A DNA stretch of 64,000 bases, taken from contig JAJSPD010000118.1 of the NCBI GenBank assembly GCA_021307315.1, positions 24,225-88,224 of the forward strand, given 5' to 3'. Below the pieces are notes generated by a model. The model ran no database searches. It had not been told where the DNA came from and saw only the letters and a program-made list of their open reading frames with translations. Within the stretch, counting starts at the first letter, position 1. Each line of letters begins with the position of its first letter. Source of the DNA: Bisporella sp. PMI_857. Its lineage: Eukaryota; Ascomycota; Leotiomycetes; Helotiales; Helotiaceae. A program made the translations under genes and the position numbers. This document shows positions 31,231-43,094 of the stretch, piece by piece.

Positions 31231-32195
31231 CTTCAAGAAGATTCTCGTTAGTATTGTTTTAAGCAATCTTAAACTCTATATCAATATATAATCATTTATA
31301 TTAAAAGCTCTCGTGTTTATTTACAGCCTACCTTGATGGAGCAATCAAAGCTGTTGCTGCTACATATATTCGATCGACTAATAGAGGGCCTGGAACGATT
31401 GTGATGTTTATTTATTGCGTTCCTCATTCGTCTTCACTTGTAATTTGAATAGTAAAACGGACTGAATCCAGGTGCCCGATTCAACTCAGTCCTATATAGG
31501 GCCATCTAGGTAGATATGTTGCACGTGACTGAGTTAAAAAGAGTAAATTCATGTGCCCTACACATTCCATCTTCGTGACATTTCTAAGTTGAATCCGATT
31601 AACTTCAGAGCTAGTTCTTATAACTTTAATATTTGGACCGATAAATAATTTCAGTGTTTAACTGCTCAAGTAAATTTAAAGTCGGCTTTGGGGAATATTG
31701 GCTTACCACTCCTGGAAGTGCCGAACGATTCCAAAACTGTCTATGTTTGATTTATTAACAAGAGATTAGATATAGTTATAAATCAAACGATGGGGAGGGC
31801 TAAATAACGAAAGGCCTGGGGGAATACTGAGCGGTAACTAATACACTTTTACCTAGAGCTTCTACCTGAATCTCTAGATCTCAAGCTCCATCATACAAAG
31901 AAGATCCAAGAGAACTTGGGCACAAGGAACTTCAGTGGTGAAATCTTACTCAAGACTCTAGGCCTTCTCTGAACCTGTAAAGTTGAGGAATAGAAAATTT
32001 GTTTCTTTAGCCAAGGAACGTCAGATGATATTTTAGCTGTAGAATAAAAGTGAACGGAAGAGGTCTACAACCTTGCTCTCTATCTAATAACATCAAAGGG
32101 TATCAAACATAACATCTATCTCACGCCACAATTCTCACCACTCCTGGTCCTCCTTACACCACTCCCCAGATCCCTTCAAAATATTCCACATACAG
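31231..32195. other. intergenic, nothing recognised
   Basis: AT-rich sequence with no supported gene; it includes the 3' side of the ceramidase gene. Confidence 0.4.
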
Positions 32196-33430
32196 CTACA
32201 AAAGTTTCTTTTGCTTGCTGGTGCCGTTTGCATCCACGGATAAGTGCCCATTTCCCGAGTGATGTATTTTGCCATTCGGAGCGGAAGTGGTGCGGCGCTC
32301 AACCCTTCCCATAGCCTTCAAAGGCCACGCCCATTCCCCATTTTCAATATCGCCAGTTGCTGTCAAATCCTCCACAAGCTTCATAAAAATATACGAGCCA
32401 ATGCCGGTCAAAAAGTGCCACCACCCATGCAGCTCTAACACCCAACTCCAGGGCATCCCAACCTCCCTCTTCCACGCTGTCAGTATTCCACAAAATTCAT
32501 TGTCGATATTCCACAATGTGAATCCGGTCCCAAAAAATACTGCTCCAGCCGTAGCTAGCCTTCGCATCCGGCGTGGAGAATGGGACGAGGAGGGCGGGAG
32601 TGCATTGATGAGACCACGGGTTTTCTGGCCGACAGTGATGATCATAATGCCAAAGAGGACCCGGTGAACAATGATTTCATCTTCATAACAGTGCCAGGCG
32701 ATGAAGAGGGACATGAAGATGGCCCCGAGAGTCCCCGAGATGACAGTGGTTCGGAGGCTTCGGTCGAAGGTGAAAAGGCGGTGGAAGGTGGTGGCTGTTG
32801 CTATAAGCATTGACAGGTCGTCGCCTATACCCCTTAACATTTTCTTCCATCCGGTACTATAAAATCATGGATAGCTTACCCCACTGCGTATAGGTCTTCA
32901 ATGTCGCATGGAAAATGGCGCTCCCGAACCCCACGCCCGCAAGTCCAAGATACGGGAAATTCCTGAGCAGAGCATCTTTGCGGTTCTTATTTTGCTTGAT
33001 ACTATAGTATGCGTAATATACTGCGCTTGTAAGCTCTTGACCTTAAGCACCAATATCTTGAATGATATATATCACGTGACAATGAAAGGATTTGAGCAAT
33101 TTCCATGGCATTGGACGGATAGCCGGGATAACATACCGTAAGTTGCACTTGTAAGAGTATTAATGAACTCGGCAATGTATTCCGTGATGATGTAATCCTA
33201 AACAGCAGCCGTCAGCTTTTGGTCCAGTGCGATCTGACAAATCACTCTCAATCTTGAAGTCATCACCAACGTTGACATGAAGCTAAACATACCTCTTCAC
33301 AGAAGCTGAAGGACATGTTAGTAAGCTCTAAAATCGAGGAGGAAGTCAAGAGCACTCACTCTGCAGAGGAATTCGCTGGCCCCCAATATGGTGTTTTCGG
33401 AATGTCTCTGTATGGTATCGAGAGCCCCAT
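32196..33430 (-). CDS. alkaline ceramidase
   Basis: An endoplasmic-reticulum or Golgi multi-pass enzyme that cleaves ceramide to a sphingoid base and a fatty acid. Five exons (33430-33360, 33305-33293, 33197-33137, 33020-32880, 32824-32196) give 304 residues. Exon 2 is only 13 nt but is needed to read YWGPANSSADFCEEDYIITEY, the family N-terminus. Other signatures are EFINTLTSATYV, FGSAIFHATLKTYTQWGDDLSM (zinc-ligand His and the DDxSM motif) and LELHGWWHFLTGIGSY (paired His). About seven hydrophobic segments are visible. The tail after residue 265 is hydrophilic. All five joins keep frame, which supports the model strongly. It resembles yeast YPC1/YDC1 proteins. Confidence 0.93.
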
Positions 33431-34839
33431 GTTTACTCGAGCGTCTGTACCTTCTTGTGACTGCTACTCAAGCTTCTGACAGTAAAGGTCCAGTATCAGA
33501 AGTATATGGTGCTATGGTGCGAGCGGAAGCGCAAACAGGCAGCTACTTATCTCCCTACGCCTTGTCTCACCGTCTTCTTAAGCGCGCGGAAACGAACGGA
33601 CGTTACAATGCAAGGTGAAGCGATAAAAAGCAGCAAACACAAATCTATGCAGTTGATGAAGATACATGCAAGGTACTAAAAAGAGAGAAAATTAATTCGT
33701 GGTACCGATTACTTTTGAGCTAAAGGAAGTACTCCTCGCTAAGGCAGACAACAGCGCATGCCTCTCGTAAGTGGCAGAAATAAAGTAAAGGTTGTGCATC
33801 ATCGTGGCTTTTACCATAAATGTGCTTAACGTTGCGTCCAGCACTCGCTTCCCTGTTATTTCACCTTTTTTGTGCAACATCATGGGACAGTAAGTTAGGC
33901 TATCCTTGAACTGGTACCTAGCAGTGTACGTGTTCGCCACTTGCCGGCTGGTGGTCATCGGATATCGGATCATTTCCGAGTTAGGGACCCTTGTGCGCGA
34001 TGTTTTTACCTAATTGGGTCTCGCCAGCCACTCAGAATCGACATTTCCGAGTCGAATTAAACTCGAGCGGTTGGGCGGGATTCTCGGAAGCTAGATTGGA
34101 GCAAACGGCGATGACACGTGACCTTATGCCTATCGCTCGGACAGTCCCTTATGGTTCAGTTCATTAGTAAAGTAGTTCTCACGATACAAATTAAAAGATG
34201 GAAGAGGTTAAAAGAGAATCCGCAGACTATTAAGCTGCTTCAGGTTCAATCGATCACATGATTCATAGCCATTTTTGTTATCATTCCGTGTCAACATTTA
34301 ACTGAAATAGCTCAGTTTAGTAATATTGGTCTACCTAGACAACAACATCATGTGTTCGAGACAAGCTTTTTGGAGTTTGTGCTCCACTTTCCCGCTAACC
34401 CCAAAGCTGCATCAATGAGAAGCGATGCGACATGCAACAGAAATATCAAGTTCGCAGAATTCAGCCATATCATTGGGTAACAAGCATTAGAAGGCCAGCC
34501 AATCAATCGCCGGATATTTCAGCTGATTTTTATTCCTTGGCACTTATAGACGAGCCGAGGTTTGTTTGTCGGTAATCTGGAGAACGTCTTCGAGGTCGGA
34601 ATACTCAAATGATCCGCTCAAGACACAATTCTAGAGAAGATATAAGCTGAAAACTCTCGTCCCCCTTCTCACAGCCATCTATTCAACATACCTCAGGTCC
34701 TCAATCGCAAATTCAGAGCCACAACGCAACGCGGGGTATCGATTGTCATTCGACCAAATCTTACATTGTGAGCAAGCTAAGGAACGGATCTTGGTTGCGA
34801 TTCCAGAATTCAGAAGCCACACGATCGTACGGCACAAAT
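33431..34839. other. intergenic, nothing coding supported
   Basis: A minus-strand open frame at 33692-33973 has no recognised family. The rest is promoter-like sequence for the flanking divergent genes. Confidence 0.4.
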
Positions 34840-35156
34840 ATGTCAAAGCAATTCACAACCGCAGACGTTGCTTCGCACAAAGATGCGGATGCTGGCATGT
34901 ATATAATTGTTGATGACGGAGTATATGACATTACCAGTACGTCCTCATTCCTTTTTCGTCCTCCACAGTCGTACATCTACTAATCAGATCCTGCACAGCA
35001 TTCGTAGACGAACATCCAGGCGGCGCCAAGATCCTGAAGCGTGTCGCAGGCAAGGACGCCACGAAGCAGTTCTGGAAGTACCACAATGAAAGCGTGTTGA
35101 AGAAATATGGTGGGAAGCTGAAGATTGGGACAGTGAAGGAGAGCGCGAAGTTGTGA
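34840..35156 (+). CDS. minimal soluble cytochrome b5-like protein
   Basis: Two exons (34840-34936, 34999-35156) give 84 residues, just one cytochrome b5 domain. The heme-binding core FVDEHPGG (His38) is rebuilt directly after the intron, and the second axial His is His61 in FWKYHNES. MSKQFTTADVASHK opens the fold and YIIVDDGVYDIT forms the usual strand pair. No membrane anchor or signal is present, so it is probably cytosolic, unlike the anchored ER form. ATG 34840 is the first ATG in frame. It would carry electrons to an unknown acceptor. Confidence 0.9.
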
Positions 35157-35497
35157 GGAGATGTAGACGGGAGATAGCGGGTGAATGCTTGAGAAACACA
35201 AAAAAATAGATGCGCGATAGACGGCGTTATGCAATGACCTTACGAACGAGCTCAGGACATGGTGGTATATGTGTGTTATTTAAGACTATGTAAATGGCTT
35301 TAAGATTGCTGATACTGCTAGAACTTAGAAGATATTACCTATATTTTACAGGTCTCTTCCATATATTCTTCTATATACAGCCCCGATCACAGGACGACTA
35401 TCAAGGCAGAGCATAAAGCATGGGCTCCTTTCCAACACAAAAGCTGGATTCTCCATAGTTCTGTAAAGCTTGGTCATATTAATTTATAAGCATATAT
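35157..35497. other. 3' flanks between convergent genes
   Basis: Tail-to-tail intergenic stretch between the cytochrome b5 and deaminase genes; nothing coding is seen. Confidence 0.4.
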
Positions 35498-36137
35498 CTA
35501 CTGCCTAGTTGTACTCCAATAAACATCACTCTCCCTCATAACCACCTGATCCATCCCCTCCACCGGCCCAATAATCTCAATATCCTTCTGCTGGCCCTCC
35601 AAAATATCCCTCGTATGCCACTTCATCGTGAAATTCTCCTTATTCCCGGGTCCCGTAAGCTGCGCCAACTGTTCATTACTCGCCGCATAAATAACCCTTC
35701 CAATATGCGCCCAATATATCGTCGCTACCGTCACCCATTAGCTTCTATTCGTAATCGAATCTTAACTCGATAAGAAAACAGAGGAGATGAGGTAAAGACC
35801 CACAAGAACACATAGCGCAGGGCTCCCACGTGCTTACGAGCGTACACCTCCACAAAAACTCCTTCGAGTAATGACTATACGCCAACCGCGCCAGGCTGCT
35901 CTCGGCGTGGTTCACCTGATCGATGCTCTGATGCGTTAGCAACACGGTCTCGTTATCTGGGCCCAGCAGCACGGCGGCGAAAGGACGCTTCCCGAAGGTC
36001 ACGGCGCGCCGCTGCACTTCGAGCGTTTTCTCAATTGCGGCGGCGATTTGGGCGGGCGTTGGGCTCAGGCGGTCCGGGAAGAGATGCGGTGCGATTTCGC
36101 GCGCGGCCGCGGGCGTGAGCGCTGCTTCGGCGGACAT
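35498..36137 (-). CDS. CMP/dCMP-type nucleoside deaminase (guanine/cytosine/tRNA-adenosine deaminase-like)
   Basis: Two exons (36137-35804, 35724-35498) give 186 residues. Zinc site: H77-A-E79 (with the proton-shuttling Glu) and P106-C107-A-M-C110. The 78-bp intron removes stops just after PCAMC and restores SSTIYWAHIGRVIYAASNEQ, the family's next strand and helix. GKRPFAAVLLGPDNETVLLTH is the usual first strand pair. The protein is single-domain, probably cytosolic, and hydrolytically deaminates a base or nucleoside. Substrate class cannot be set from these motifs. The first 30 residues are Ala/Pro-rich. Its promoter side faces a long gene-poor tract. Confidence 0.88.
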
Positions 36138-37859
36138 TTTGGGAGGTTTTAGATGGGTGATTTGGAAGGGGATCTGAGGTTAGTTAGGGGAGCATTATGA
36201 TATGTAGTTGGATTAAGCACGTACCTGCAGCGCTCTCCTTCTTTTGTCTGGTTGATATAGAGAAGGGAAGCGATGCAGGTGGTATTATTAACGGCACTTT
36301 GTACTCGTGGAAGAGCACAGTGGGGTGGTGCAGTAAGTGGGGGAAGGGTTTGCAGAGTGGGATTGGAGAGATACCTATTTCTCAGACGTTTTGTAAGGTC
36401 TAATATTTAGGCGCAATACAGTTTGAATAAAGAATATCCATTTGATTAAAAACCTACAATAGAGTTTATTTACAGTATAAGATTATATAATAAGAAGTAA
36501 GTAACTAAAAGAACGCCAAGCTACAATAAACAACTACGTTTAGTAGTTTCATACACTTTTTTAAGTTACATATAAAAATTAACAATTGGTTAAATTCAAT
36601 ATTTCAATGGGATGCTGTGCACTTATAAATAGAAAATCATGAAATCTTATGTCGATTTACATGTTCTGGTAAACGTAGGTAGATAAATGCTAATGTATCA
36701 ACAGGTACTTTAACGCTCAAGTCTGCTACGCATATCTTTCGGATGTCCTATAGAATGCCATCGGAGGAGCTTGGAAGATGATTGTACCCGATTTGAATTT
36801 CTTGCCAGTGCGTGGTGATTGAAGGGATGAACTTTGCAGACGCTTCTAGCTTCTACGATAGTAATATTATGCTCATGTATGTATGGACGGCCATAAGCAG
36901 CAAATCCTCAACTCCCTCAATCATCAAGAGAATCACCCGTATAAAATATAGCACAGGAGAATGTTCTGTGGGCTGTGTCTAGGAAAACAGCTAGAGTCGG
37001 GAACGATAGCCTTTTCGCTCATAGGTGTTTTGGGTGTCCATAAGCAGTAGCTGTGCAACGAAGGAGAGCACATCTTCATCCGCCTATAGATTGAAATATT
37101 AAATAGAACCAACGGCTCTTATTTGTTGCTTGTTATAAACGTGGTTAAAATGTGGCCCGAAACCGACGATTAATAATTAGCATTCCGCTTAATGGTAGCG
37201 ACACTGATATAAGGAATACCGAAAAACTCAAATAGTTAATTCCGACTACTTTTATTTGTCGGTGAGAGGTTTAACGCGTACTCGAAATATTCTCGAGCTC
37301 ATTTTGAGATATTCTTTCTAGCTGAAACGCATACTTTAACTATCACAATTAGCCTATACCTTATGAAAGTCAGATATAATCCAGGTGAGTCATATGACAG
37401 ACGTTACCAGCTTTTTGGTTAATTAGACTCAGAAGGATGTCTAATCATGTCTTCTTAACCTTTTTATCTCCTTGTTACTTTCGTTCGCGATCCTGTCGCT
37501 CTAGTTGGCGAAGTCTGGGTTGTCGTCGCTACGTTGGATCTGTAGTGTACCTTGCGATGGCTTCTGAATCGTGATTACTTCGAGCAGCATTATTTCAAAT
37601 CGATGCACACGCAGTTGTAGCACTCCAAATCCTAGAAATAGTGCAGGGTAAGCAAACTACTTATGTTAGCTAGGGTATAGATCTTTTCCTCTCGACTGCC
37701 ATAGTCAAGATCTACATTCCACCCCTGCTATTCTCGCGACTGCCTAGGCCATTCTTAAGGATGAAGAATTAAGGCTGCTCTGTGTAGGACATTGGCAGTA
37801 GCAATGGCCATGGTAAAAGCTACTAGCTTCTCTGTTTTTTCGTTTGCTTTGTTATCACG
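36138..37859. other. gene-poor AT-rich tract
   Basis: No gene, RNA or bounded repeat was recognised in this 1.7 kb. Confidence 0.4.
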
Positions 37860-38470
37860 TTTACTAGTTTTACTCTTCTTTTAGGTATTGATCCGAATTC
37901 TCTAGATAAAGACGGCAAGATTAGCTCGAATTCCGACGACCCTCCTTGTCTACCACATGTCTCTTACCAAATTGCCTACGACTTACTCTTAACAAATTCC
38001 TTTGCCGACCCATATTATTTCACCGAGACTTTTCGTACTATTTCTTGCATTTAGAATTAGTGGTCACTCCGGTGATCCAGATGAGACCCATTCAGAGAAG
38101 GATGCCTTGGAGATATTTACGGACTATTTTATACTCCACCACTCCTAGTTATTCATATTCCGTCACCATTATTGCGCCTTTCTGATATTTTCCGTTTCTC
38201 TCAATATTACACTTGCATATGTTTTATATACGACTTAATACTTATCCGGCGAGTTAGCTTTAGCAACCAGCCTCAAGTTCCACCAAATGGTTATTAGGTT
38301 GAAGCTACTTCGGATATTGCTAGATTGTCAGGTATCAATATTCACCGCGCCGTCGAGAAATTTAAAAACAGGGAAAATGATCTCCAACTTTCTACTTACG
38401 GTCTTATCACCGATATAAGAACATATTATGTTCAACGCAGAACCATTTGGGGAGAGGATGAGGTTCCGTA
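37860..38470 (+). pseudogene. degraded coding-like sequence, family unknown
   Basis: The plus strand reads GIDPNSLDKDGKISSNSDD and YQIAYDLLLTNSFADPYYF until stops near 38055. A shifted frame then gives SGHSGDPDETHSEKDALEIF. Later comes DIARLSGINIHRAVEKFKN and DIRTYYVQRRTIWGEDEVP before another stop near 38470. Amino-acid use looks protein-like and the breaks are frequent, so this is probably an old gene or transposon-derived frame. I could not name the family. Confidence 0.3.
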
Positions 38471-39989
38471 GCCATATCTTCAGGAAATTGGGTTGTCTTG
38501 ACAGACCTCGATATGATTTATGCTCAATTCTAAGAATATGAGGAATATATTAAGTAGCAAATTGAATTCGGGTAGTCAGCAGTAGCAATACTATTTGTTG
38601 AGTTTATATTTTGCAAGTTTGAATCAAGATAACAGGGGTCCTAACTTTTTTCAGAAGGATTCTCGCTTCTAGGGATGTCTCGTATAATACAGTAAGCTAG
38701 GACAAACTAGTTCGGGTTACACCGCAAGGATCCCCAATTCAGTATTTACAAGGGTTCCCAGTAGTCATTGCAGCGTTAGCTTCGCGCGTAAAATAAGATA
38801 TCGGATAATAGTCGATGGTAGGCATAAACACGGCACTTAGAGACAGTCCGCTCCACATCGACCCCTCAAACTTATTCCTCCCGTCCAGCCAGAAGTGAAC
38901 GTCGACCACCCTTCTCCCTCTCCCGTGGTCATCCCCCTTTCACCAAAACCAGCTAGGGAGTGAGAAATACGAGCTTGACCTATCAGCAGCGATAAATAAT
39001 TCCCCTCTATACTAAGCTTCAGAGATGGACCACAAAGGCGCCAAAAGGAGTTGGAGACACGCTTCGCCACGACTGTAAGCCTTCTGTCTCTGCTTCTTGA
39101 GAGCGGCACTAATGAAAGGAAGTCCTTATGGCACCGTAAGCATTCGTTGATATGCATAAGGCTGTCCAGTTTGAGGCGACAGCCCGGGCTTTTAATCTGC
39201 CCGGTTATCTTGTCGCCTCCCTTGTCTACTCTGTGGACTTGTTGCGATTTTCGATCTAAGGGAGATTGTCCTGCAATACTGCACGTCAGTGCTACTGCAT
39301 CTCTTGTAAGCTGAGCGAGATCACTCCAGGTTACTGCTTTGACTATGGTGGGTTGCCACGCCGCTATTACATTGGGAGCAGTGAGTTAAGCCAGCCTGAG
39401 TAACAGCTGAAAGGTAGCAGGCCATAGTTTCATCAAAATGGCTTTTATGTCAGTTTTTTAGTCTAAGAATACCAAATTCAGTGGCTTTGCTAAAAGGTTA
39501 TAGCCTATCTAGGAGAATATACGAGAATGAGCCTCTCGGCCAAAATAGTAAAACACGTATATCACTCTCTCTTGTGAGTCCTATACAAGTCCCATCTATC
39601 AGTTATCGATCGTCTGCCCATGGGTAGTATTGAAAAAAATTAAAAATTACTCTGAGAAATTGGCAAGCTAGTTGTCTTAACTTAGTATGCTGTAAGTCTT
39701 ACTTGCAGATTTACCGTGCTATAGAAGGTAAAGCTGCATGAACCAGGGCTATACGATTCCTCTTTGCGGAGAAGAAAAGACTTGGGCGATTCAATTGGCG
39801 GTGCCGATTGATCATTAAGGTCATGAGATAGTACGAACAAACCATCATGTGCGACGAAGATTACCCCGACCATTCTTATATAAAGCCAAATTCTGTTCCC
39901 TCTCTCACAACCGTCCTTCAACAACCATTCGATCAAAAGCAAAAGCAAACCATACAAGCCCAATACCAATCCAATTCCAATCTCTCAAC
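38471..39989. other. intergenic, nothing recognised
   Basis: No supported gene. The last 150 bp, C-rich with a TATATAAAG-like TATA box near 39878, are the probable promoter of the small secreted protein gene. Confidence 0.4.
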
Positions 39990-40476
39990 ATGAGGCCCCA
40001 GATCGCCCTCCTTTTCCTTGCCACTCAACTTGTTCAGGTTCTTGGCGTCCCCACAGAGGCCACCAAGTCCCTCGCAGGTCAATAACTTTCTTTTCTACCA
40101 TCCTCAAATTCCGCGTCCTTTTGTCCAAAACACAGTAGCCGCAAAATCGCAGACTGATTTCTAACAATATACATGTGTATAGTCTCAATCGATGCCCCCA
40201 AAGATGCCACTTTCAAGGCTCCTAACTTCTTAGCTGAGGGACAATCCCTCTCTGCCGAGCAACAAGCCGGTATGTGTCCTTCTGAGTTAATTCCTTCATT
40301 TTACAGGGCCATAGACCTTGCTTTTCAATCAATAGATGTTCTGAGATTGATTTGTATTTCTCTAATATTAAAAATTAGTCTGCTACATCTGTACCTGGCC
40401 CTGCTCTAGCTATTACTGCTGCAACGGGGCGCAATGCGCCTATATCGTTGGCCTTGGCTGTGTCTGCTTGGTCTAA
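39990..40476 (+). CDS. small secreted cysteine-rich protein (8 Cys in the last 31 residues)
   Basis: Three exons (39990-40077, 40183-40269, 40379-40476; introns 105 and 109 bp, both phase 1) give 90 residues. Residues 1-19 are a signal peptide (MRPQIALLFLATQLVQVLG). Residues 20-59 are a cysteine-free, Ala/Lys-containing propeptide-like segment. Exon 3 encodes the whole cysteine module with Cys at 60, 63, 67, 72, 73, 78, 86 and 88, spacing C-x2-C-x3-C-x4-CC-x4-C-x7-C-x-C. Size and layout fit a secreted effector or antimicrobial-type peptide. The frame closes exactly over both introns, which is good support. No known family is recognised, and the role is inference from architecture. A TATA box lies about 110 bp upstream. 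Confidence 0.8.
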
Positions 40477-41233
40477 GCACCTAACCGACCTTCTCTTGCT
40501 GCACTTGGAGAAGGGAAGTGTAATCTGAGTCGTTGATTTTCGGAGACTTGTCGAGTCACTCTTTTTTTTTTTTTTATGAAACTAGCTGAGGAATCGGACG
40601 ACGTTCATTTTACTCAGAGAGGGAATCTTTGTATTGGAGGGCAGAAGTGAAAAGAGTCCTGCCATTCTCTAAAAGCAATTCAGTAACTTTTATTAGCTCA
40701 TTTTTTAACTTCGAATGAAATTCCGGAATTTTCATGCAATCTGAGGAGCTGCCGTGCATCAGTAATGTGAATGATGAATGATGTGTAAGGTATATTTGCT
40801 ATTGGGTTTTGGGGGCGGGTGGCGGCTGCCCAGCTCTGAATATTTGAATAGTTGGTAGACTGGTTGGCTGGGTTATCCTTGACGTATATTTATATAATTT
40901 GAAAACTTATTTGAAGCAATCAGAATAAATAACAAAGCAGACAACTAACTAACACCCCTAAACTCAAGTTAACTAACTTGGGCCTCACATGATCATATTA
41001 TCGACTCAGGTCGGCAACGTCTATTAATCCCCGGACACTGTCCCACTACGCTGATTCTGCCGCTGATAATGGTGAAAATCTATTCCGCCCGGGTAAGCCT
41101 AAAGGCACAAGTAATACTACATAGCACACTTCTTGCGGTGTTTTTATTGCCTCTTAAAGCCTATATATGTCACGGCAGCCATGTGACTAGGTGGCCTGTA
41201 TAAATCTATAGGAGCGCACCACCTACGAGGAAC
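40477..41233. other. intergenic, nothing recognised
   Basis: 3' flank of the small secreted protein gene; a 14-T tract is seen at about 40563-40576. No gene. Confidence 0.4.
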
Positions 41234-41800
41234 GTGCTTTACGCACTAGACCTATTACGGAAGCGTACAATATATATACCTCGCTCCTTTCGAGCTTTCT
41301 TTCTCGTTTTAGCTTTAGATCATCTAATAGTATCACCGTTGCCCACAGTCTCTGTAGAGCCACAGCGCGTGCCGTCACATTATCTAAAGCTCATAATCGC
41401 GCGCGAGGGCCTAGTAAAGACAGATACTTCCGATAGTGTAGTAGCGGCAATGTTTTTCCAAAGAAAGAACGCCGACTCTCTGTAGCAACCTGTAGGCTGC
41501 TTCTCGAAAACGCTACTGAGTGCACGACAAGGAAATTATTCGCGTTCGTATACTCTCTCAAGCGGTGGCAGGCTGATCCCCTAAGCACCGCAAAGCCCGT
41601 TCAAGTGCTTACCAAATCCAAGGCCGTTAAGTAATTTACGACAAGTAAAGCGCTGAACGCGCGCCAGGTCCGCTAAGCGGAAGCTTTTTCCGAGTTCCAT
41701 TTTGTAATTACGTACTGCCCGGAAGGGCTAACACTAGAGTGGACGCTCTAGTGCGGAGAGAGCAAGACTTAGATTCTCAGAACGAGCTGAAAAAGGAGCG
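41234..41800 (+). mobile_element. Ty3/gypsy retrotransposon relic (reverse transcriptase end and RNase H)
   Basis: Reading across several frames gives, in order, the recognisable parts of a Ty3/gypsy polyprotein. LVKTDTSDSVVAAMFFQRKN corresponds to the RNase H start (ETDASDxAxGAVLSQ). PVGCFSKTLLSARQGNYSRS corresponds to HPVAFxSKKLSPAExNYxxx. VHDKEIIRVR matches the DKELLAI region, and the RQVRxAEAFSEFHFVITYCP segment matches RQARWAEFLSEFDFxIxYxPG. VDALVRREQDL matches ADALSRRxQDL. Stops and frameshifts are frequent. It is an inactive fragment; no LTR pair or integrase is seen. Confidence 0.7.
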
Positions 41801-43094
41801 CTGCTGTTTCGTTCGTTTGTTGTGCAGCCTGTATAGTCAAAGGCAAACGGTGTTTCCAAATATCTTTTTGCCGATAGCGGGGACCCAACCTTTTTTTATA
41901 CGACCTACCTGCAATGTAAAGCATACTGCGGATGAGTTATAAAGAAATATTTCATAGACTTGTATATATAAACTGTGGCGTTTTGTAGAGGACAGATATA
42001 GTGTTTACTACTATTTACCCGCCTTTCTACGCTTTCTATCGCTTTTTTTTTGCTTTTGTGGAACGGCAAATTGCAGGGAAAAAAAAGGCTTTGATTGGTA
42101 GAAAAGGAGAGTGTAACGTCCTGGATAGCCTTGGGCTCTGGAAGCAGGGCTTGAGGCTCGTTGGTTGGTATAGTATAATAGAAGCAAACTAAACACTAAT
42201 TCTTCACTGAGAAGCGAAGAGGTTACAAGCTAGCCAAATAACTTACATTCAAATAACTATATGAAGTTGAGCACGAAGCTCCTATCCTAAGAAACACGAC
42301 TACTTATATACTACATGCCTGTGTTGGAGTCCTTGGAGTCCGTACTCCATGACCGTAGGCTCCATCACGTGGTGGGCTAATGGTAGTAATTTCCATCTCC
42401 GCTACCCAGGGCCCCTACCAGTTGTATTGTCTCTTTTCCTGACTAGCAGAACTCTACTAGTCAAGCGCTTCTTGTCTTCTCTACCAACAATTCTCTACCA
42501 GTTCAGACGCGAGCCGCCTTCTACTGCTAGACCCTTACTGGTAGGGTGTCCACCAAAGCTTAGTTCGTGACAGAGAGAAGATCAGGTTATTGGTGTAGGC
42601 GAGAAGACGAAAAGGGCAAAAAAGCGGAAAGTGAGAATATGTAACAATATAATTTGAAAAAGTGTGTTATTTTGTGTTTGATTTGTTCAGTTGCATGCTT
42701 TTAGACTATGGACTTGAAATACAGTTTAAGAGTCGCGAGTGCGGTGTCCTTTTGTATTAAAGTTTTGAAGTTAAAGCCGTAAAAGAAAGTTTTTCATTTA
42801 AACAGCATTAAAGTTTATTTTCTAAAAGTCCAGGAAACAGAGCAGTCAAAGTAAATACAAATGGCATAATGGTAGCCCAATAGATTCAAGTGCGACTGTT
42901 GGATGGTCTCGTTTTCTGGTCCAACATTTAGTCTGATCTTTGGGTGCTTACGCCGCCCATCTTTCCAAGGACCGCTCAAATGCCCGCCAGATTCAGCAAA
43001 GTCTTTCCGCGCGACAAAGTCAACTACCCTTGAGGTGGCATCGGACTGATTCTTAGTGCCGACTCCTTTTCTGAGCTCTTCCTCGAGAATCCGC
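41801..43094. other. region downstream of the gypsy relic
   Basis: No intact gene. TE-like debris may continue. A minus-strand open frame at 42815-43237 overlaps the Dbr1 3' end and is discussed with that gene. Confidence 0.35.

Noticed and set aside
42322..42572. Possible solo LTR (starts TGTTGGAGTCC, ends GTGACA) downstream of the gypsy relic
   Set aside because: No target-site duplication, polypurine tract or second copy in the window; boundaries would be guesswork.
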